Assembly: GCA_944800085.1 (NCBI GenBank)
Contig: CALYLO010000019.1
Span: 1-64,000 of the forward strand
DNA length: 64,000 nucleotides
Reading direction: 5' to 3'
Origin: Paenibacillus melissococcoides
GTDB lineage: Bacteria > Bacillota > Bacilli > Paenibacillales > Paenibacillaceae
Shown here: one piece after another, positions 42,829-54,600 of the stretch
Layout: the number at the start of each line of letters is the position of its first letter
Numbering within the stretch: the first letter of the stretch is position 1
Program-made: the position numbers and the translations under genes
Notes under the pieces: model-generated
Told to the model about the DNA's origin: nothing
What the model saw: the letters and a program-made list of their open reading frames with translations, nothing else
Databases searched by the model: none

Positions 42829-44022
42829 TTATTTAATGATGGATGCAACCGCACCTGCACCTACTGTACGGCCACCTTCGCGGATAGCGAAGCGAGTACC
42901 TTCTTCGATCGCGATAGGAGCGATCAGTTTTACAGTAACGGTGATGTTGTCGCCAGGCATAACCATTTCAGTGCCTTCTGGCAGTTCAATGATACCTGTT
43001 ACGTCCGTTGTACGGAAGTAGAATTGTGGACGGTAGCCAGTGAAGAAAGGCTTATGACGGCCACCTTCTTCTTTCGTCAATACGTACACTTGAGCAGTGA
43101 ACTCAGTGTGCGGCTTAACGGAGCCTGGCTTAGCCAATACTTGACCGCGCTCGATTTCTTTACGGTCAACACCGCGGAGCAATGCACCGATGTTGTCGCC
43201 CGCTTGAGCGGAATCCAGAAGCTTACGGAACATTTCAACGCCCGTAACAACGGATTTTTTCGTTTCTTCTTGGATACCAACGATTTCGATCTCGTCGCCG
43301 ACTTTAACCGTACCGCGCTCAACACGGCCAGTAGCAACCGTACCGCGGCCTGTGATGGAGAATACGTCCTCGACAGGCATCAGGAATGGCTTGTCAGTGT
43401 CGCGCTCTGGAGTCGGGATGTAAGAGTCGATTTGCTCGAACAGCTCGACGATTTTGTCAGCCCAAGGACCGTCTGGGTTTTGCAGCGCTTCACGCGCAGA
43501 ACCGCGAATGATTGGAGTGTCGTCGCCTGGGAATTCGTATTCGCTCAGAAGGTCGCGAATTTCCATTTCTACCAGTTCGAGCAACTCTTCGTCTTCAACC
43601 ATGTCGCATTTGTTCATGAATACGACGATGTAAGGTACGCCTACTTGGCGGGAGAGCAGGATGTGCTCACGAGTTTGCGGCATTGGGCCGTCAGCTGCGG
43701 ATACGACGAGAATCGCGCCGTCCATTTGCGCAGCACCCGTGATCATGTTCTTAACGTAGTCGGCGTGACCTGGGCAGTCTACGTGTGCATAGTGACGATT
43801 AGCGGACTCATACTCAACGTGGGACGTAGAGATTGTGATACCGCGCTCGCGCTCTTCTGGAGCTTTGTCGATATTCTCGAAGGCGATTGCCTCGCCACCG
43901 CCATACTTTTTCGTCAATACTGACGTGATTGCAGCTGTCAACGTCGTTTTACCATGGTCAACGTGACCGATCGTACCGATGTTAACGTGCGGTTTCGTAC
44001 GTTCAAACTTAGCCTTTGCCAT
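42829..44022 (-). CDS. tuf: Elongation factor Tu
   Basis: 397 residues from ATG at 44022 (MAKAKFERTKPHVNIGTIGH) behind AAGGAGG. GTPase motifs GHVDHGKT, DCPGHADY, NKCD. Delivers aminoacyl-tRNA to the ribosome. Last gene of the str operon. Confidence 0.98.
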   Translation of the reverse strand: MAKAKFERTKPHVNIGTIGHVDHGKTTLTAAITSVLTKKYGGGEAIAFENIDKAPEERERGITISTSHVEYESANRHYAHVDCPGHADYVKNMITGAAQMDGAILVVSAADGPMPQTREHILLSRQVGVPYIVVFMNKCDMVEDEELLELVEMEIRDLLSEYEFPGDDTPIIRGSAREALQNPDGPWADKIVELFEQIDSYIPTPERDTDKPFLMPVEDVFSITGRGTVATGRVERGTVKVGDEIEIVGIQEETKKSVVTGVEMFRKLLDSAQAGDNIGALLRGVDRKEIERGQVLAKPGSVKPHTEFTAQVYVLTKEEGGRHKPFFTGYRPQFYFRTTDVTGIIELPEGTEMVMPGDNITVTVKLIAPIAIEEGTRFAIREGGRTVGAGAVASIIK

Positions 44023-44118
44023 TGGAAACAGTTCCTCCTTAATAAGTGGAATAAGTATGTTGCGGCGGGCACACGACGTATCATGTGCGCCAGCCGTTGC
44101 AAACATCAGGTCGGCGAA

Positions 44119-46194
44119 TTAGACGCCTTTGCTCTTCGAAATGATCTCTTCCGAGATATTCCGTGGAACTTCTTCATAGTGAGAGAGTTCCATCGAGAAT
44201 ACACCGCGGCCTTGCGTACCGGAACGAAGCGTTGTGGAATATCCGAACATCTCTGCGAGAGGCACCTTGGCACGGATAATCTGTGCGCCTGCACGGGAAT
44301 CCATACCTTCGATGCGGCCGCGACGGGAGTTCAGCATACCCATTACGTCGCCCATGTACTCTTCCGGAACGGTAACTTCGACCTTCATGATTGGCTCGAG
44401 AAGAACAGGATTACACTTGTCCTTCGCTGCTTTAAGCGCCATGGAACCGGCAATCTTAAACGCCATTTCACTGGAGTCGACATCGTGGTAAGAACCGTCG
44501 ACAATCGTTGCTTTGATGTCTACGAGCGGATAACCGGCCAAGACACCGTTCTGCATCGCTTCTTCGATTCCCGCTTGTACCGGTGCAATGTATTCGCGCG
44601 GTACAACCCCACCGACGATCTTGTTCTCGAATGCAAATCCTGCGCCTGGCTCTTGTGGTTCGAACTCGATCCATACGTGACCGTATTGACCGCGACCACC
44701 GGACTGACGCACGAACTTACCTTCAACCCGTGCCGGTGTACGGAATGTTTCGCGATAAGCAACTTGCGGGTTACCGATATTCGTTTCTACCTTGAACTCG
44801 CGGCGCATACGGTCGATGATGACGTCAAGGTGAAGCTCACCCATACCGCCCAGGATCGTTTGACCTGTTTCTTCGTCCGTGTGAGCGCGGAGCGTTGGAT
44901 CCTCTTCCGTCAGCTTCGCCAAGGCTACGCCAAGTTTGTCTTGGTCCGCTTTGGTCTTCGGCTCGACGGCAATATGGATAACCGGCTCAGGGAAGTTCAT
45001 GGATTCCAGAATAATCGGGTTTTTCTCGTCGCACAGCGTGTCGCCTGTGCCCGTATCTTTCAAGCCAACAGCAGCTGCGATGTCTCCGGAGTAGACGATT
45101 TCGATCTCTTCGCGGCTGTTCGCGTGCATTTGCAAAATACGGCCGATGCGCTCGCGCTTGCCCTTCGTTGCATTCAATACGTAAGAACCGGACTTCAATA
45201 CGCCGGAGTATACGCGGAAGAATGTCAGCTTACCGACGTAAGGGTCTGTCATAATCTTGAACGCCAGTGCCGAGAACGGCTCTTCGTCCGAAGAATGACG
45301 AACCGCTTCCGTTCCGTCTTCGAGATGACCTTGGATATCAGGCACATCCAGCGGAGACGGCAGGTAGTCGACGACAGCGTCGATCATCATTTGAACACCT
45401 TTGTTGCGGTAGGAAGAACCGCAGACAACCGGGAAGATTTGAACGCTGCATACCCCTTTGCGGAGAGCGGCTTTCAGTTCAGGAACCGAAATCTCTTCGC
45501 CTTCGAGGTATTTCATCATCAAGTCTTCGTCGAGCTCTGCAATCTTCTCAACCATTTCCAGACGGAGTTCTTCGGCTTTGTCTTTCAACTCAGCCGGGAT
45601 TTCCGTCTCTTCCACTTCTTTTCCGAGATCGTCTTTGAAGATGTACGCTTTTTCCGTCATCAAATCGACGATACCTACGAAATCATTCTCTGCGCCGATA
45701 GGCAATTGAATCGCTACGGCATTCGCTTGCAGACGGTCTTTCATGGACTGGATGACGTTGAGGTAATCAGCGCCGATGATGTCCATTTTGTTAACGTAAG
45801 CAATACGAGGTACGCCGTAACGGTCAGCTTGACGCCATACCGTCTCGGATTGTGGCTCAACGCCTTCTTTTGCAGAGAAAACGCCTACGGCTCCATCCAA
45901 TACGCGAAGGGAACGCTCCACCTCTACCGTAAAGTCAACGTGGCCCGGAGTGTCGATAATGTTGACGCGGTGACCTTTCCATTGTGCGGTCGTTGCCGCC
46001 GATGTAATCGTGATACCGCGTTCTTGTTCTTGCTCCATCCAGTCCATTGTTGCGGCACCTTCATGAACTTCACCGATCTTATGGGTACGACCGGTGTAGA
46101 ACAAAATACGCTCCGTTGTCGTTGTTTTACCGGCATCGATGTGAGCCATAATCCCGATATTACGCGTATTTGCCAAGGAGAACTGTCTTGCCAT
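44119..46194 (-). CDS. fusA: Elongation factor G
   Basis: 691 residues from ATG at 46194 (MARQFSLANTRNIGIMAHID). GTPase motifs AHIDAGKT, DTPGHVDF, NKMD. Catalyses translocation. A long antisense ORF (43954-46269) across it is an artefact of codon bias. Confidence 0.98.
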   Translation of the reverse strand: MARQFSLANTRNIGIMAHIDAGKTTTTERILFYTGRTHKIGEVHEGAATMDWMEQEQERGITITSAATTAQWKGHRVNIIDTPGHVDFTVEVERSLRVLDGAVGVFSAKEGVEPQSETVWRQADRYGVPRIAYVNKMDIIGADYLNVIQSMKDRLQANAVAIQLPIGAENDFVGIVDLMTEKAYIFKDDLGKEVEETEIPAELKDKAEELRLEMVEKIAELDEDLMMKYLEGEEISVPELKAALRKGVCSVQIFPVVCGSSYRNKGVQMMIDAVVDYLPSPLDVPDIQGHLEDGTEAVRHSSDEEPFSALAFKIMTDPYVGKLTFFRVYSGVLKSGSYVLNATKGKRERIGRILQMHANSREEIEIVYSGDIAAAVGLKDTGTGDTLCDEKNPIILESMNFPEPVIHIAVEPKTKADQDKLGVALAKLTEEDPTLRAHTDEETGQTILGGMGELHLDVIIDRMRREFKVETNIGNPQVAYRETFRTPARVEGKFVRQSGGRGQYGHVWIEFEPQEPGAGFAFENKIVGGVVPREYIAPVQAGIEEAMQNGVLAGYPLVDIKATIVDGSYHDVDSSEMAFKIAGSMALKAAKDKCNPVLLEPIMKVEVTVPEEYMGDVMGMLNSRRGRIEGMDSRAGAQIIRAKVPLAEMFGYSTTLRSGTQGRGVFSMELSHYEEVPRNISEEIISKSKGV

Positions 46195-46256
46195 GGAGTG
46201 ATCTCCCTTCAAATTGGGTTAGGTAACTCAATAATCGAGACCCGCTCAGCTGAATT

Positions 46257-46727
46257 CTACCAGCGGTAGTGAGCATACGCTTTATTCGCTTCAGCCATTT
46301 TATGCGTATCTTCGCGCTTCTTAACAGCAGCGCCAGTATTGTTGGAAGCATCGATAATCTCTGCTGCCAGACGTTCTTGCATGGTCTTCTCTCCGCGGTT
46401 GCGAGAGTAGTTGACCAACCAGCGCAATCCCAACGAAGTGCGGCGATCCGGCTTCACTTCGATAGGCACTTGATAGTTCGAACCGCCGACACGGCGAGCC
46501 TTAACTTCAAGGACCGGCATGATATTCTTCAATGCTGCTTCAAACACTTCCATAGGATCTTTCCCCGTGCGTTCTTGAATGAGCGCGAAAGAATCATATA
46601 GAATTGTTTGAGCAACACCACGTTTTCCGTCGATCATGATGCGGTTAATCAGGCGAGTAACCAGCTTGCTGTTATACACCGGATCCGGCAGCACGTCGCG
46701 CTTAGGAACTGGACCTTTGCGTGGCAT
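46257..46727 (-). CDS. rpsG: 30S ribosomal protein S7
   Basis: 156 residues from ATG at 46727 (MPRKGPVPKRDVLPDPVYNS), with AAGGGGG before. Ends MAEANKAYAHYRW. Nucleates assembly of the 30S head. Confidence 0.98.
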   Translation of the reverse strand: MPRKGPVPKRDVLPDPVYNSKLVTRLINRIMIDGKRGVAQTILYDSFALIQERTGKDPMEVFEAALKNIMPVLEVKARRVGGSNYQVPIEVKPDRRTSLGLRWLVNYSRNRGEKTMQERLAAEIIDASNNTGAAVKKREDTHKMAEANKAYAHYRW

Positions 46728-46850
46728 GTGAATCCCCCTTTCCAAATAACTTCACAAGCAGAAGCGAGTCCGTCTTCCTCTCCCGAGGAAAGCGTCTCTT
46801 TCTGTAACGGAATAAGATAGATTGCCCTACCCTACTCCCGGTGATCGCGA

Positions 46851-47273
46851 TTAGGATTTCTTCGCTTTCGGACGCTTCGTACCGTACTTGGAACGAGCTT
46901 GCATGCGGTTGTTCACCCCAGCAGTATCCAATGCACCGCGAACGATGTGGTAACGAACCCCTGGAAGGTCCTTAACCCGGCCCCCGCGCACGAGTACAAC
47001 GCTGTGCTCTTGCAGGTTGTGGCCGATACCTCCGATGTAAGCAGTAACCTCAACACGGTTCGTCAAGCGAACACGGGCATACTTACGAAGTGCGGAGTTC
47101 GGTTTCTTCGGTGTCATCGTACCTACACGAGTGCAGACACCGCGTTTTTGAGGCGCGCTCAAATCCGTTTCTTCACGCTTCAGAGCGTTGTATCCTTTTT
47201 GCAAAGCTGGGGATTTGGATTTTGTTACTTTATCTTTGCGGCCTTTACGTACCAATTGGTTAATTGTTGGCAT
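46851..47273 (-). CDS. rpsL: 30S ribosomal protein S12
   Basis: 140 residues. TPKKPNSALRKYARVRLTN and GGRVKDLPGVRYHIVRG carry the wild-type lysines whose mutation gives streptomycin resistance, so a sensitive form is predicted. Confidence 0.98.
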   Translation of the reverse strand: MPTINQLVRKGRKDKVTKSKSPALQKGYNALKREETDLSAPQKRGVCTRVGTMTPKKPNSALRKYARVRLTNRVEVTAYIGGIGHNLQEHSVVLVRGGRVKDLPGVRYHIVRGALDTAGVNNRMQARSKYGTKRPKAKKS

Positions 47274-47409
47274 GTTGGCACCCCCTTCCTATAAGTTTCA
47301 ACACCTTTTACAATTCATTCATTTAAGCCCACAGATCCAGGTGGTTCATAAATGAACAAATGAAATGTTTTTGCCATAGGACTTCCCCCGACAAAAACAA
47401 TAGGTTTGC

Positions 47410-47667
47410 TTATGAACTCGTGTTGACGACAGCCACTGCAGCCGCGCCGACCTCGATACCGCATGCTTTGCCAAGCTCGCGCATCGTCTGGACATACGTC
47501 AGCTTGATGCCCTGCCTCTCGCACAGCGTGATAATCCTCGAAGTCACCCGCGCATCGGCGTCTTCCGCCACATATACTTCGGCGGCTAAGCCTTGCTCTA
47601 CTATCTTCAGTGTCTGCTTGGTCCCAATCTTAATCTTCTCATCCTGTAACCCTTTATCATAAGACAT
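47410..47667 (-). CDS. rplGB: L7Ae-family ribosomal protein (YbxF-like)
   Basis: 85 residues: GTKQTLKIVEQGLAAEVYVA, KLTYVQTMRELGKACGIEVG. Kink-turn RNA binder. Located between rpoC and rpsL as ybxF in B. subtilis. First gene behind the promoter at 47718-47746. Confidence 0.9.
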   Translation of the reverse strand: MSYDKGLQDEKIKIGTKQTLKIVEQGLAAEVYVAEDADARVTSRIITLCERQGIKLTYVQTMRELGKACGIEVGAAAVAVVNTSS

Positions 47668-47717
47668 GAATCATGTTCCTCCAAAAGTACAGGTCATTGC
47701 CTTGGGCACACTACGAT

Positions 47718-47746
47718 ATAGTAGCACTTTCAATTTCATGTGTCAA
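47718..47746 (-). promoter_or_regulatory. str operon promoter
   Basis: On the minus strand TTGACA (47741-47746), 17-bp spacer, TACTAT (47718-47723): close to consensus. Reads into rplGB, rpsL, rpsG, fusA and tuf. Confidence 0.85.
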
Positions 47747-47772
47747 GAAGTTATTTTTAGTTGAATGAGAGC

Positions 47773-47838
47773 CCAAAAAACGGCACCGTGAAAGCATGCC
47801 GCCAAGCCGTCCCTCTAGCGGGCGCGGCCGGCGGCATG
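47773..47838 (-). terminator. rpoC terminator, tandem hairpins
   Basis: A 9-bp perfect stem CATGCCGCC/GGCGGCATG (47795-47803 with 47830-47838), then a short CGG/CCG hairpin directly followed by TTTTTT on the minus strand. Confidence 0.78.
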
Positions 47839-47851
47839 TTGCACGATTCTA

Positions 47852-50800
47852 TTATTCGGCGACGCCGACACCGGCGGTGTCAAGCGCTTCTTCCGTCTCT
47901 TCTTCCATCAGCGGGTTGATCAGCTTCACGCTGCGGTAGCGGTTCATGCCCGTGCCCGCCGGGATCAGCTTCCCGATAATGACATTCTCCTTCAGGCCGA
48001 GCAGCTGGTCGACCTTGCCCTTGATGGCGGCGTCGGTCAGGACACGTGTCGTCTCCTGGAACGATGCGGCCGACAGGAAGGAATCGGTCTCCAGCGACGC
48101 CTTCGTGATACCGAGCAGCACCGGCTTCGCGACAGCCGGCTCTTTGCCGGACAGGATCGCTTCCTTGTTCGCTGCTTCGTACTCGTGAAGGTCGACGTAC
48201 GAGCCAGGCAGAAGGGTCGTGTCTCCCGCGTCGACGATGCGGATCTTCCGCAGCATCTGCTTAATCATAACCTCAACGTGCTTGTCGTTGATTTCTACCC
48301 CTTGGTTCCGGTATACGCGCTGAACTTCCTGAAGGATATAGTTCTGCACGCCGCGGATACCTTTGATGCGCAGCATCTCTTTCGGGTCGATGGAGCCGTC
48401 CGTAATCTCGTCCCCGGCTTCGATGGCCATGCCTTCGGTGACACGGATGCGGGAGCCGTAAGTGACGGAGTATACTTTGGTCTCCGCTTCGCCTTGAACC
48501 TCTACCTCGCGGCGGTCCTTCGCTTCGCGGATCTCTTTGACGACGCCGTCGATCTCGGAAATGATCGCTTGCCCCTTCGGATTGCGCGCCTCGAACAGCT
48601 CCTGGATACGCGGCAAACCTTGGGTAATATCGTCTCCGGCGACGCCCCCGGTATGGAACGTACGCATCGTGAGCTGGGTTCCCGGCTCACCGATCGATTG
48701 CGCGGCGATAATGCCGACCGCCTCTCCGATCTCGACGTGCTTGCCTGTCGCCAGGTTGCGGCCGTAGCAGATTTTGCAGACGCCGTGACGGGCGCGGCAG
48801 CTCAGCACGGAGCGAATCATCAGCTTCTTCACGCCGGCCTTGACGATCGCTTCGGCCTTGTCGGTATCGATGAGCTCGTTCCGGTTCACGAGCACTTCGC
48901 CCGTCTCCGGATGACGCACCGTCTCGAACGAATAACGTCCCTCGATGCGGTCATACAAGCCCTCGATGACTTCCTTGCCGTCGGAAATATTGCTGACGAG
49001 GAAGCCTTTGTCCGTGCCGCAATCGTCCTCGCGCACGATCACGTCCTGGGCGACGTCGACGAGACGGCGGGTCAAGTAACCTGAGTCCGCGGTACGAAGC
49101 GCGGTATCCGCGAGACCTTTCCGCGCGCCGTGCGTCGAGATGAAGTACTCCAAGACAGTAAGGCCTTCGCGGAAGTTCGATTTGATTGGCAATTCAATAA
49201 TCCGTCCGGACGGGTTGGCCATGAGACCGCGCATCCCGCCGAGCTGGGTAATCTGCGATTTGTTACCCCGCGCCTTGGAATCGACCATGAGCATGATGGA
49301 GTTGTAGCGATCCATCGATTTCATGAGGATATCCGTGATGCGGTCCTTCGTATCCGACCAGATCTCGATGACACGGTCATACCGCTCGTCGTTCGTAATC
49401 AGACCGCGACGGTATTGATTCGTAATCACTCTGACCTTCTCTTCGGACTCCTTGAGAATCTCCGCCTTCTCCTGCGGCACGATAACGTCCGCCACCGCGA
49501 TCGTAATCCCCGCGCGGGTGGAGTAGGTGAATCCAATCTGCTTGATGCGGTCCAGGATGACCGAAGTAAGCGTCGTATGGAATATATCGAAGCAGCGGGC
49601 AATAATTTGACCGAGATAGTCTTTGCCTACCGCGCCCGATTGCGGAATGCTCTGGAGAATCTCCTGAATATTCGCGCCTTTTTCGTGTATAAAGTAGAGA
49701 TCCGGCGTTCCCTCGAACAAGTTGCGCTTGGTAGGCTCGTTGATATAAGGGAATTCCGGCGGGAATATTTCATTGAAAATGATACGTCCCACCGTCGTCA
49801 CGAGCAGCGCTTGCTGCTGCTTCTCCGTGAACGAGGTCTTGTTCAGCGCTCTGGCCGGAATGACGACGCGCGCATGCAAGGAGGCCGTTCCGCGCTGGTA
49901 GGCGGATACCGCTTCATTGACAGAGGCGAAGATCATGCCGGAGCCTTTGGCTTCCTTGTTGTCCATCGTCAGGTAGAACGATCCGAGAACCATATCCTGA
50001 GATGGCGTAACGACCGGCTTGCCGTCTTTCGGGTTCAAGATGTTGCCGGACGCCAGCATGAGCAGGCGGGCTTCCGCTTGCGCTTCCGCGGACAACGGCA
50101 CGTGAACCGCCATCTGGTCGCCGTCGAAGTCGGCGTTGTACGCCGTACAGACGAGCGGGTGAAGACGGATCGCGCGGCCTTCGACCAGAATCGGCTCGAA
50201 CGCCTGGATGCCGAGACGGTGAAGCGTAGGAGCGCGGTTCAACAGAACCGGATGCTCGCGGATCACTTCTTCAAGGACGTCCCATACTTCCGGGCTGACG
50301 CGCTCGACTTTGCGCTTCGCGCTCTTGATGTTATGCGCCAAGCCTTTGTTCACGAGCTCCTTCATGACGAATGGCTTGAACAGCTCCAGGGCCATTTCCT
50401 TCGGCAGACCGCATTGATACATCTTCAAATACGGGCCGACGACAATAACGGAACGTCCGGAATAGTCAACGCGCTTCCCGAGCAGGTTCTGACGGAAGCG
50501 GCCCTGCTTCCCTTTGAGCATATGGCTGAGCGACTTGAGCGGACGGTTCCCCGGTCCGGTAACCGGACGGCCGCGGCGCCCGTTGTCGATCAGGGCATCG
50601 ACGGCTTCCTGCAGCATCCGCTTCTCGTTCTGCACGATGATGTCCGGCGCGCCCAGATCGAGCAACCGCTTGAGGCGGTTGTTCCGGTTGATGACGCGGC
50701 GGTACAGATCGTTCAAGTCGGAGGTCGCGAAGCGTCCGCCGTCCAATTGGACCATCGGACGAAGCTCCGGCGGAATGACCGGCAGCACGTCGAGGATCAT

Positions 50801-51475
50801 CCATTCCGGCGCATTGCCCGAATTGCGGAACGCCTCGATGACTTCCAGACGCTTGATCGCGCGGTTGCGGCGTTGGCCTTGAGCCGTGCGCAGCTCTTCC
50901 TTCAGCATCGTCAGCTCTTTTTCCACGTCCAGATCCTGCAGCAGCTTCTTGACGGCTTCCGCGCCCATGCCGGCCTGGAATGCATGGCCGTACTTCTCGC
51001 GGTAGCTGCGGTATTCCTTCTCCGACAACAATTGCTTCTTCTCCAGCGGCGTATCGCCCGGATCCGTCACAACATAGGAGGCGAAGTAAATAATCTCTTC
51101 CAGCGAGCGGGGCGACATGTCGAGGGCCAAGCCCATCCGGCTCGGAATGCCCTTGAAATACCAGATATGCGAGACCGGCGCAGCCAATTCGATATGGCCC
51201 ATCCGTTCGCGGCGCACTTTCTGGCGGGTGACTTCAACGCCGCATCGATCACAGACGACGCCTTTGTAGCGTACCCGCTTATACTTGCCGCAGTGACATT
51301 CCCAGTCTTTCGTCGGTCCGAAGATCTTCTCGCAGAACAGGCCTTCTTTTTCCGGCTTGAGCGTGCGGTAGTTGATTGTCTCCGGCTTCTTGACTTCGCC
51401 ACGGGACCAAGAGCGAATCTTGTCGGGAGAGGCGAGCCCAATCTTCATATATTCAAAATTATTGACGTCCATCAA
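47852..51475 (-). CDS. rpoC: RNA polymerase beta' subunit
   Basis: About 1207 residues from TTG at 51475 (or ATG at 51472); AAGGAGGG is 8 bases before the TTG and the reading MMDVNNFEYMKIGLASPDKI then aligns with the usual MLDVNN start. Zinc sites CHCG with CDRC and CRARHGVCKIC, catalytic NADFDGDQ with three Mg-binding Asp, trigger loop intact. Confidence 0.97.
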   Translation of the reverse strand: MMDVNNFEYMKIGLASPDKIRSWSRGEVKKPETINYRTLKPEKEGLFCEKIFGPTKDWECHCGKYKRVRYKGVVCDRCGVEVTRQKVRRERMGHIELAAPVSHIWYFKGIPSRMGLALDMSPRSLEEIIYFASYVVTDPGDTPLEKKQLLSEKEYRSYREKYGHAFQAGMGAEAVKKLLQDLDVEKELTMLKEELRTAQGQRRNRAIKRLEVIEAFRNSGNAPEWMILDVLPVIPPELRPMVQLDGGRFATSDLNDLYRRVINRNNRLKRLLDLGAPDIIVQNEKRMLQEAVDALIDNGRRGRPVTGPGNRPLKSLSHMLKGKQGRFRQNLLGKRVDYSGRSVIVVGPYLKMYQCGLPKEMALELFKPFVMKELVNKGLAHNIKSAKRKVERVSPEVWDVLEEVIREHPVLLNRAPTLHRLGIQAFEPILVEGRAIRLHPLVCTAYNADFDGDQMAVHVPLSAEAQAEARLLMLASGNILNPKDGKPVVTPSQDMVLGSFYLTMDNKEAKGSGMIFASVNEAVSAYQRGTASLHARVVIPARALNKTSFTEKQQQALLVTTVGRIIFNEIFPPEFPYINEPTKRNLFEGTPDLYFIHEKGANIQEILQSIPQSGAVGKDYLGQIIARCFDIFHTTLTSVILDRIKQIGFTYSTRAGITIAVADVIVPQEKAEILKESEEKVRVITNQYRRGLITNDERYDRVIEIWSDTKDRITDILMKSMDRYNSIMLMVDSKARGNKSQITQLGGMRGLMANPSGRIIELPIKSNFREGLTVLEYFISTHGARKGLADTALRTADSGYLTRRLVDVAQDVIVREDDCGTDKGFLVSNISDGKEVIEGLYDRIEGRYSFETVRHPETGEVLVNRNELIDTDKAEAIVKAGVKKLMIRSVLSCRARHGVCKICYGRNLATGKHVEIGEAVGIIAAQSIGEPGTQLTMRTFHTGGVAGDDITQGLPRIQELFEARNPKGQAIISEIDGVVKEIREAKDRREVEVQGEAETKVYSVTYGSRIRVTEGMAIEAGDEITDGSIDPKEMLRIKGIRGVQNYILQEVQRVYRNQGVEINDKHVEVMIKQMLRKIRIVDAGDTTLLPGSYVDLHEYEAANKEAILSGKEPAVAKPVLLGITKASLETDSFLSAASFQETTRVLTDAAIKGKVDQLLGLKENVIIGKLIPAGTGMNRYRSVKLINPLMEEETEEALDTAGVGVAE

Positions 51476-51643
51476 GGAGCGACCCTCCTTAATTTGTACT
51501 AGAGTTCGCCGCTGTTGCACTTCACACAGGAGCGGCAGGCTGTGTTCCAATCTATAGGGGCTGACGGTGGCCAGCAGCGGCTGTATTCAGCGCGGCTTCC
51601 GGCCACCGTCGATACCAACGTGTCCTGATGCGGTTGCGGCGGC

Positions 51644-54600
51644 TTATTCCGCCACGTATTCGTCATCCATGCCAAGGTTCAGCTTGTCTTGCGGAATATC
51701 ATCGTCATCGTCGAATTCGCGCATTTCGATTTCTTCCTCGTTCTCCGTCAAAATCTTGACATCCATACCCAAGCTTTGCAGCTCTTTGATCAAGACCTTG
51801 AAGGACTCTGGAACACCCGGCTCCGGCACATTCTCGCCCTTGACGATCGATTCATATGTCTTCACCCGGCCGACAACGTCGTCGGATTTGACAGTAAGGA
51901 TCTCTTGCAGCGTGTAGGCGGCGCCGTAAGCTTCAAGCGCCCATACCTCCATCTCCCCGAAGCGCTGTCCGCCGAACTGGGCTTTACCGCCGAGCGGCTG
52001 CTGCGTAACGAGCGAGTATGGACCTGTGGAACGGGCGTGGATCTTGTCGTCAACCATGTGCGCGAGCTTAATCATGTACATGACGCCGACCGTAACTTCA
52101 CGCTCGAACGGCTCGCCTGTGCGGCCATCGTACAGGATCGTCTTGCCGTTGCGCTGCATGCCGGCTTCTTCCATCGTGTCGAATACGTCGTACTCAGTCG
52201 CTCCGTCGAAGACCGGCGTAGCCATATGCATGCCGAGGTAACGGGCAGCCATGCCCAAGTGAACCTCGAGCACCTGACCGATGTTCATCCGGGAAGGAAC
52301 GCCGAGCGGGTTCAATACGACTTGAACCGGCGTGCCATCCGGCAGGAACGGCATATCCTCTTCCGGCAGAATGCGGGCGATGACCCCTTTGTTACCGTGG
52401 CGTCCCGCCATTTTATCCCCTTCGGATATTTTCCGCTTTTGGGCAATATAAGCACGTACGAGTTGGTTGACGCCTGGAGGCAGCTCATCGCCGTTCTCCC
52501 GCGTGAACACCTTCACGTCCACGACGATCCCGTCGGTTCCGTGCGGAACGCGCAGGGACGTGTCGCGCACCTCGCGCGCTTTTTCGCCGAAGATCGCGTG
52601 CAGGAGACGCTCTTCCGCCGTCAGCTCGGTAACCCCTTTTGGCGTTACTTTACCGACGAGAATGTCGCCAGCCTTGATCTCGGCGCCGACACGGATAATG
52701 CCGCGCTCGTCGAGATTCTTCAGCGCTTCTTCCCCGACGTTCGGGATATCGCGCGTAATCTCTTCCGGCCCCAGCTTCGTGTCGCGGGCTTCCGACTCGT
52801 ATTCTTCAATATGAATCGAAGTGTAGACGTCTTCTTTGACCAATTTCTCGGACAGCAGAATCGCGTCCTCGTAGTTGTAGCCTTCCCAAGTCATGAAGGC
52901 CACGACGACGTTGCGTCCCAGCGCCAGTTCGCCCACCTCCGTGGACGGACCGTCCGCCAAAATATCGCCCTTCTTGACGATATCGCCTTTCTTCGCGATC
53001 GGACGCTGGTTGATGCACGTTCCTTGGTTGGAACGCATGAATTTTTGCAATTTATATTTGACGAGGTCGCCCTTGACCTCTTTGCCGTCAATCATTTCAA
53101 TGCGGCGGACTTGAATCTCGTTCGCCGTAACGCGCTCCACGACGCCGTCCACTTTGGACACGATGCAGACACCGGAATCCTTCGCGGACTTGTGCTCCAT
53201 TCCGGTTCCGACGAACGGCGCTTCCGGCACCAGCAGAGGCACCGCTTGCCGCTGCATGTTGGAACCCATCAGCGCACGGTTGGAGTCGTCGTTCTCGAGG
53301 AACGGAATGAGCGCGGTCGCAACCGACACGACCTGCTTCGGCGAGACGTCCATATAGTCGACGCGTTCGCTCGGCATCGTCAAAATATTGTCGGACTGCT
53401 TATTGTAGCGGACGATAACCATATCGTCCTGGAACGAGCCGTCTTCATTCAGCAGCGCGTTCGCCTGGGCGATGACATAGTTGTCTTCCTCATCCGCCGT
53501 CATGTAATCAATCTGTTCCGTGACCTTGCCGGTCTTCGGATCGACCCAACGATACGGAGCTTCGATGAAGCCGTACTCGTTGACGCGAGCGAAGGTGGAC
53601 AAGGAGTTGATCAGACCGATGTTCGGACCTTCCGGCGTCTCGATCGGACACATCCGTCCATAGTGGGAGTGGTGAACGTCGCGGACTTCGAAGCCGGCGC
53701 GTTCCCGCGTCAGACCGCCCGGTCCGAGCGCGGACAGACGGCGCTTGTGCGTCAATTCCGCCAGCGGGTTCGTCTGGTCCATGAACTGGGACAGCTGCGA
53801 GCTGCCGAAGAACTCCTTGATCGAGGCGATGACCGGACGGATGTTAATCAGCGCTTGCGGCGTAATGACGCTCGCATCCTGAATCGACATCCGTTCGCGG
53901 ACGACGCGTTCCATCCGGGACAGACCGATGCGGAACTGGTTCTGCAGCAATTCGCCGACCGAACGGAGACGGCGGTTGCCCAGATGATCGATATCATCCG
54001 TGCTGCCGATGCCGTGCAGCAGGTTGATGAAATAGTTGATCGAGGAGATGATATCGGCCGGCGTAATGTTCTTCACCGATTTGTCGATGTTGCCGTTGGA
54101 GATAACCTTGATGACCTTGCCTTCCTCCAGCGGCGAGAACACGCTGATGACCTGCATCGGAATATCATCCGATTCCAGCACTCCGCCTGCGACATGATAC
54201 GTCTTGAAGCCGACGCCGCTCTCCAGGCGCGGCATGATCTCATCCAGCAAGCGGCGGTCGATCATCTGCCCTGCTTCGGCCACGATCTCGCCCGTCTCCG
54301 CATCGAACAGCGTCTCGGCGAGGCGCTGGTTGAAGAGACGGTTCTTGATATGAAGCTTTTTATTAATCTTGTACCGGCCCACGTTGGCCAGATCATAACG
54401 TTTAGGATCGAAGAAGCGTGCGATGAGCAAGCTTCTCGCATTGTCCAATGTCGGCGGTTCACCCGGACGCAGGCGCTCATAGATTTCAATCAGCGCTTTT
54501 TCCGTAGAATCGGTATTGTCTTTGTCCAGGGTGTTCCGGATGTATTCATCCTGGCCGAGCAGCTCCAGAATCTGCTCGTCCGTACCGAAGCCCAAGGCGC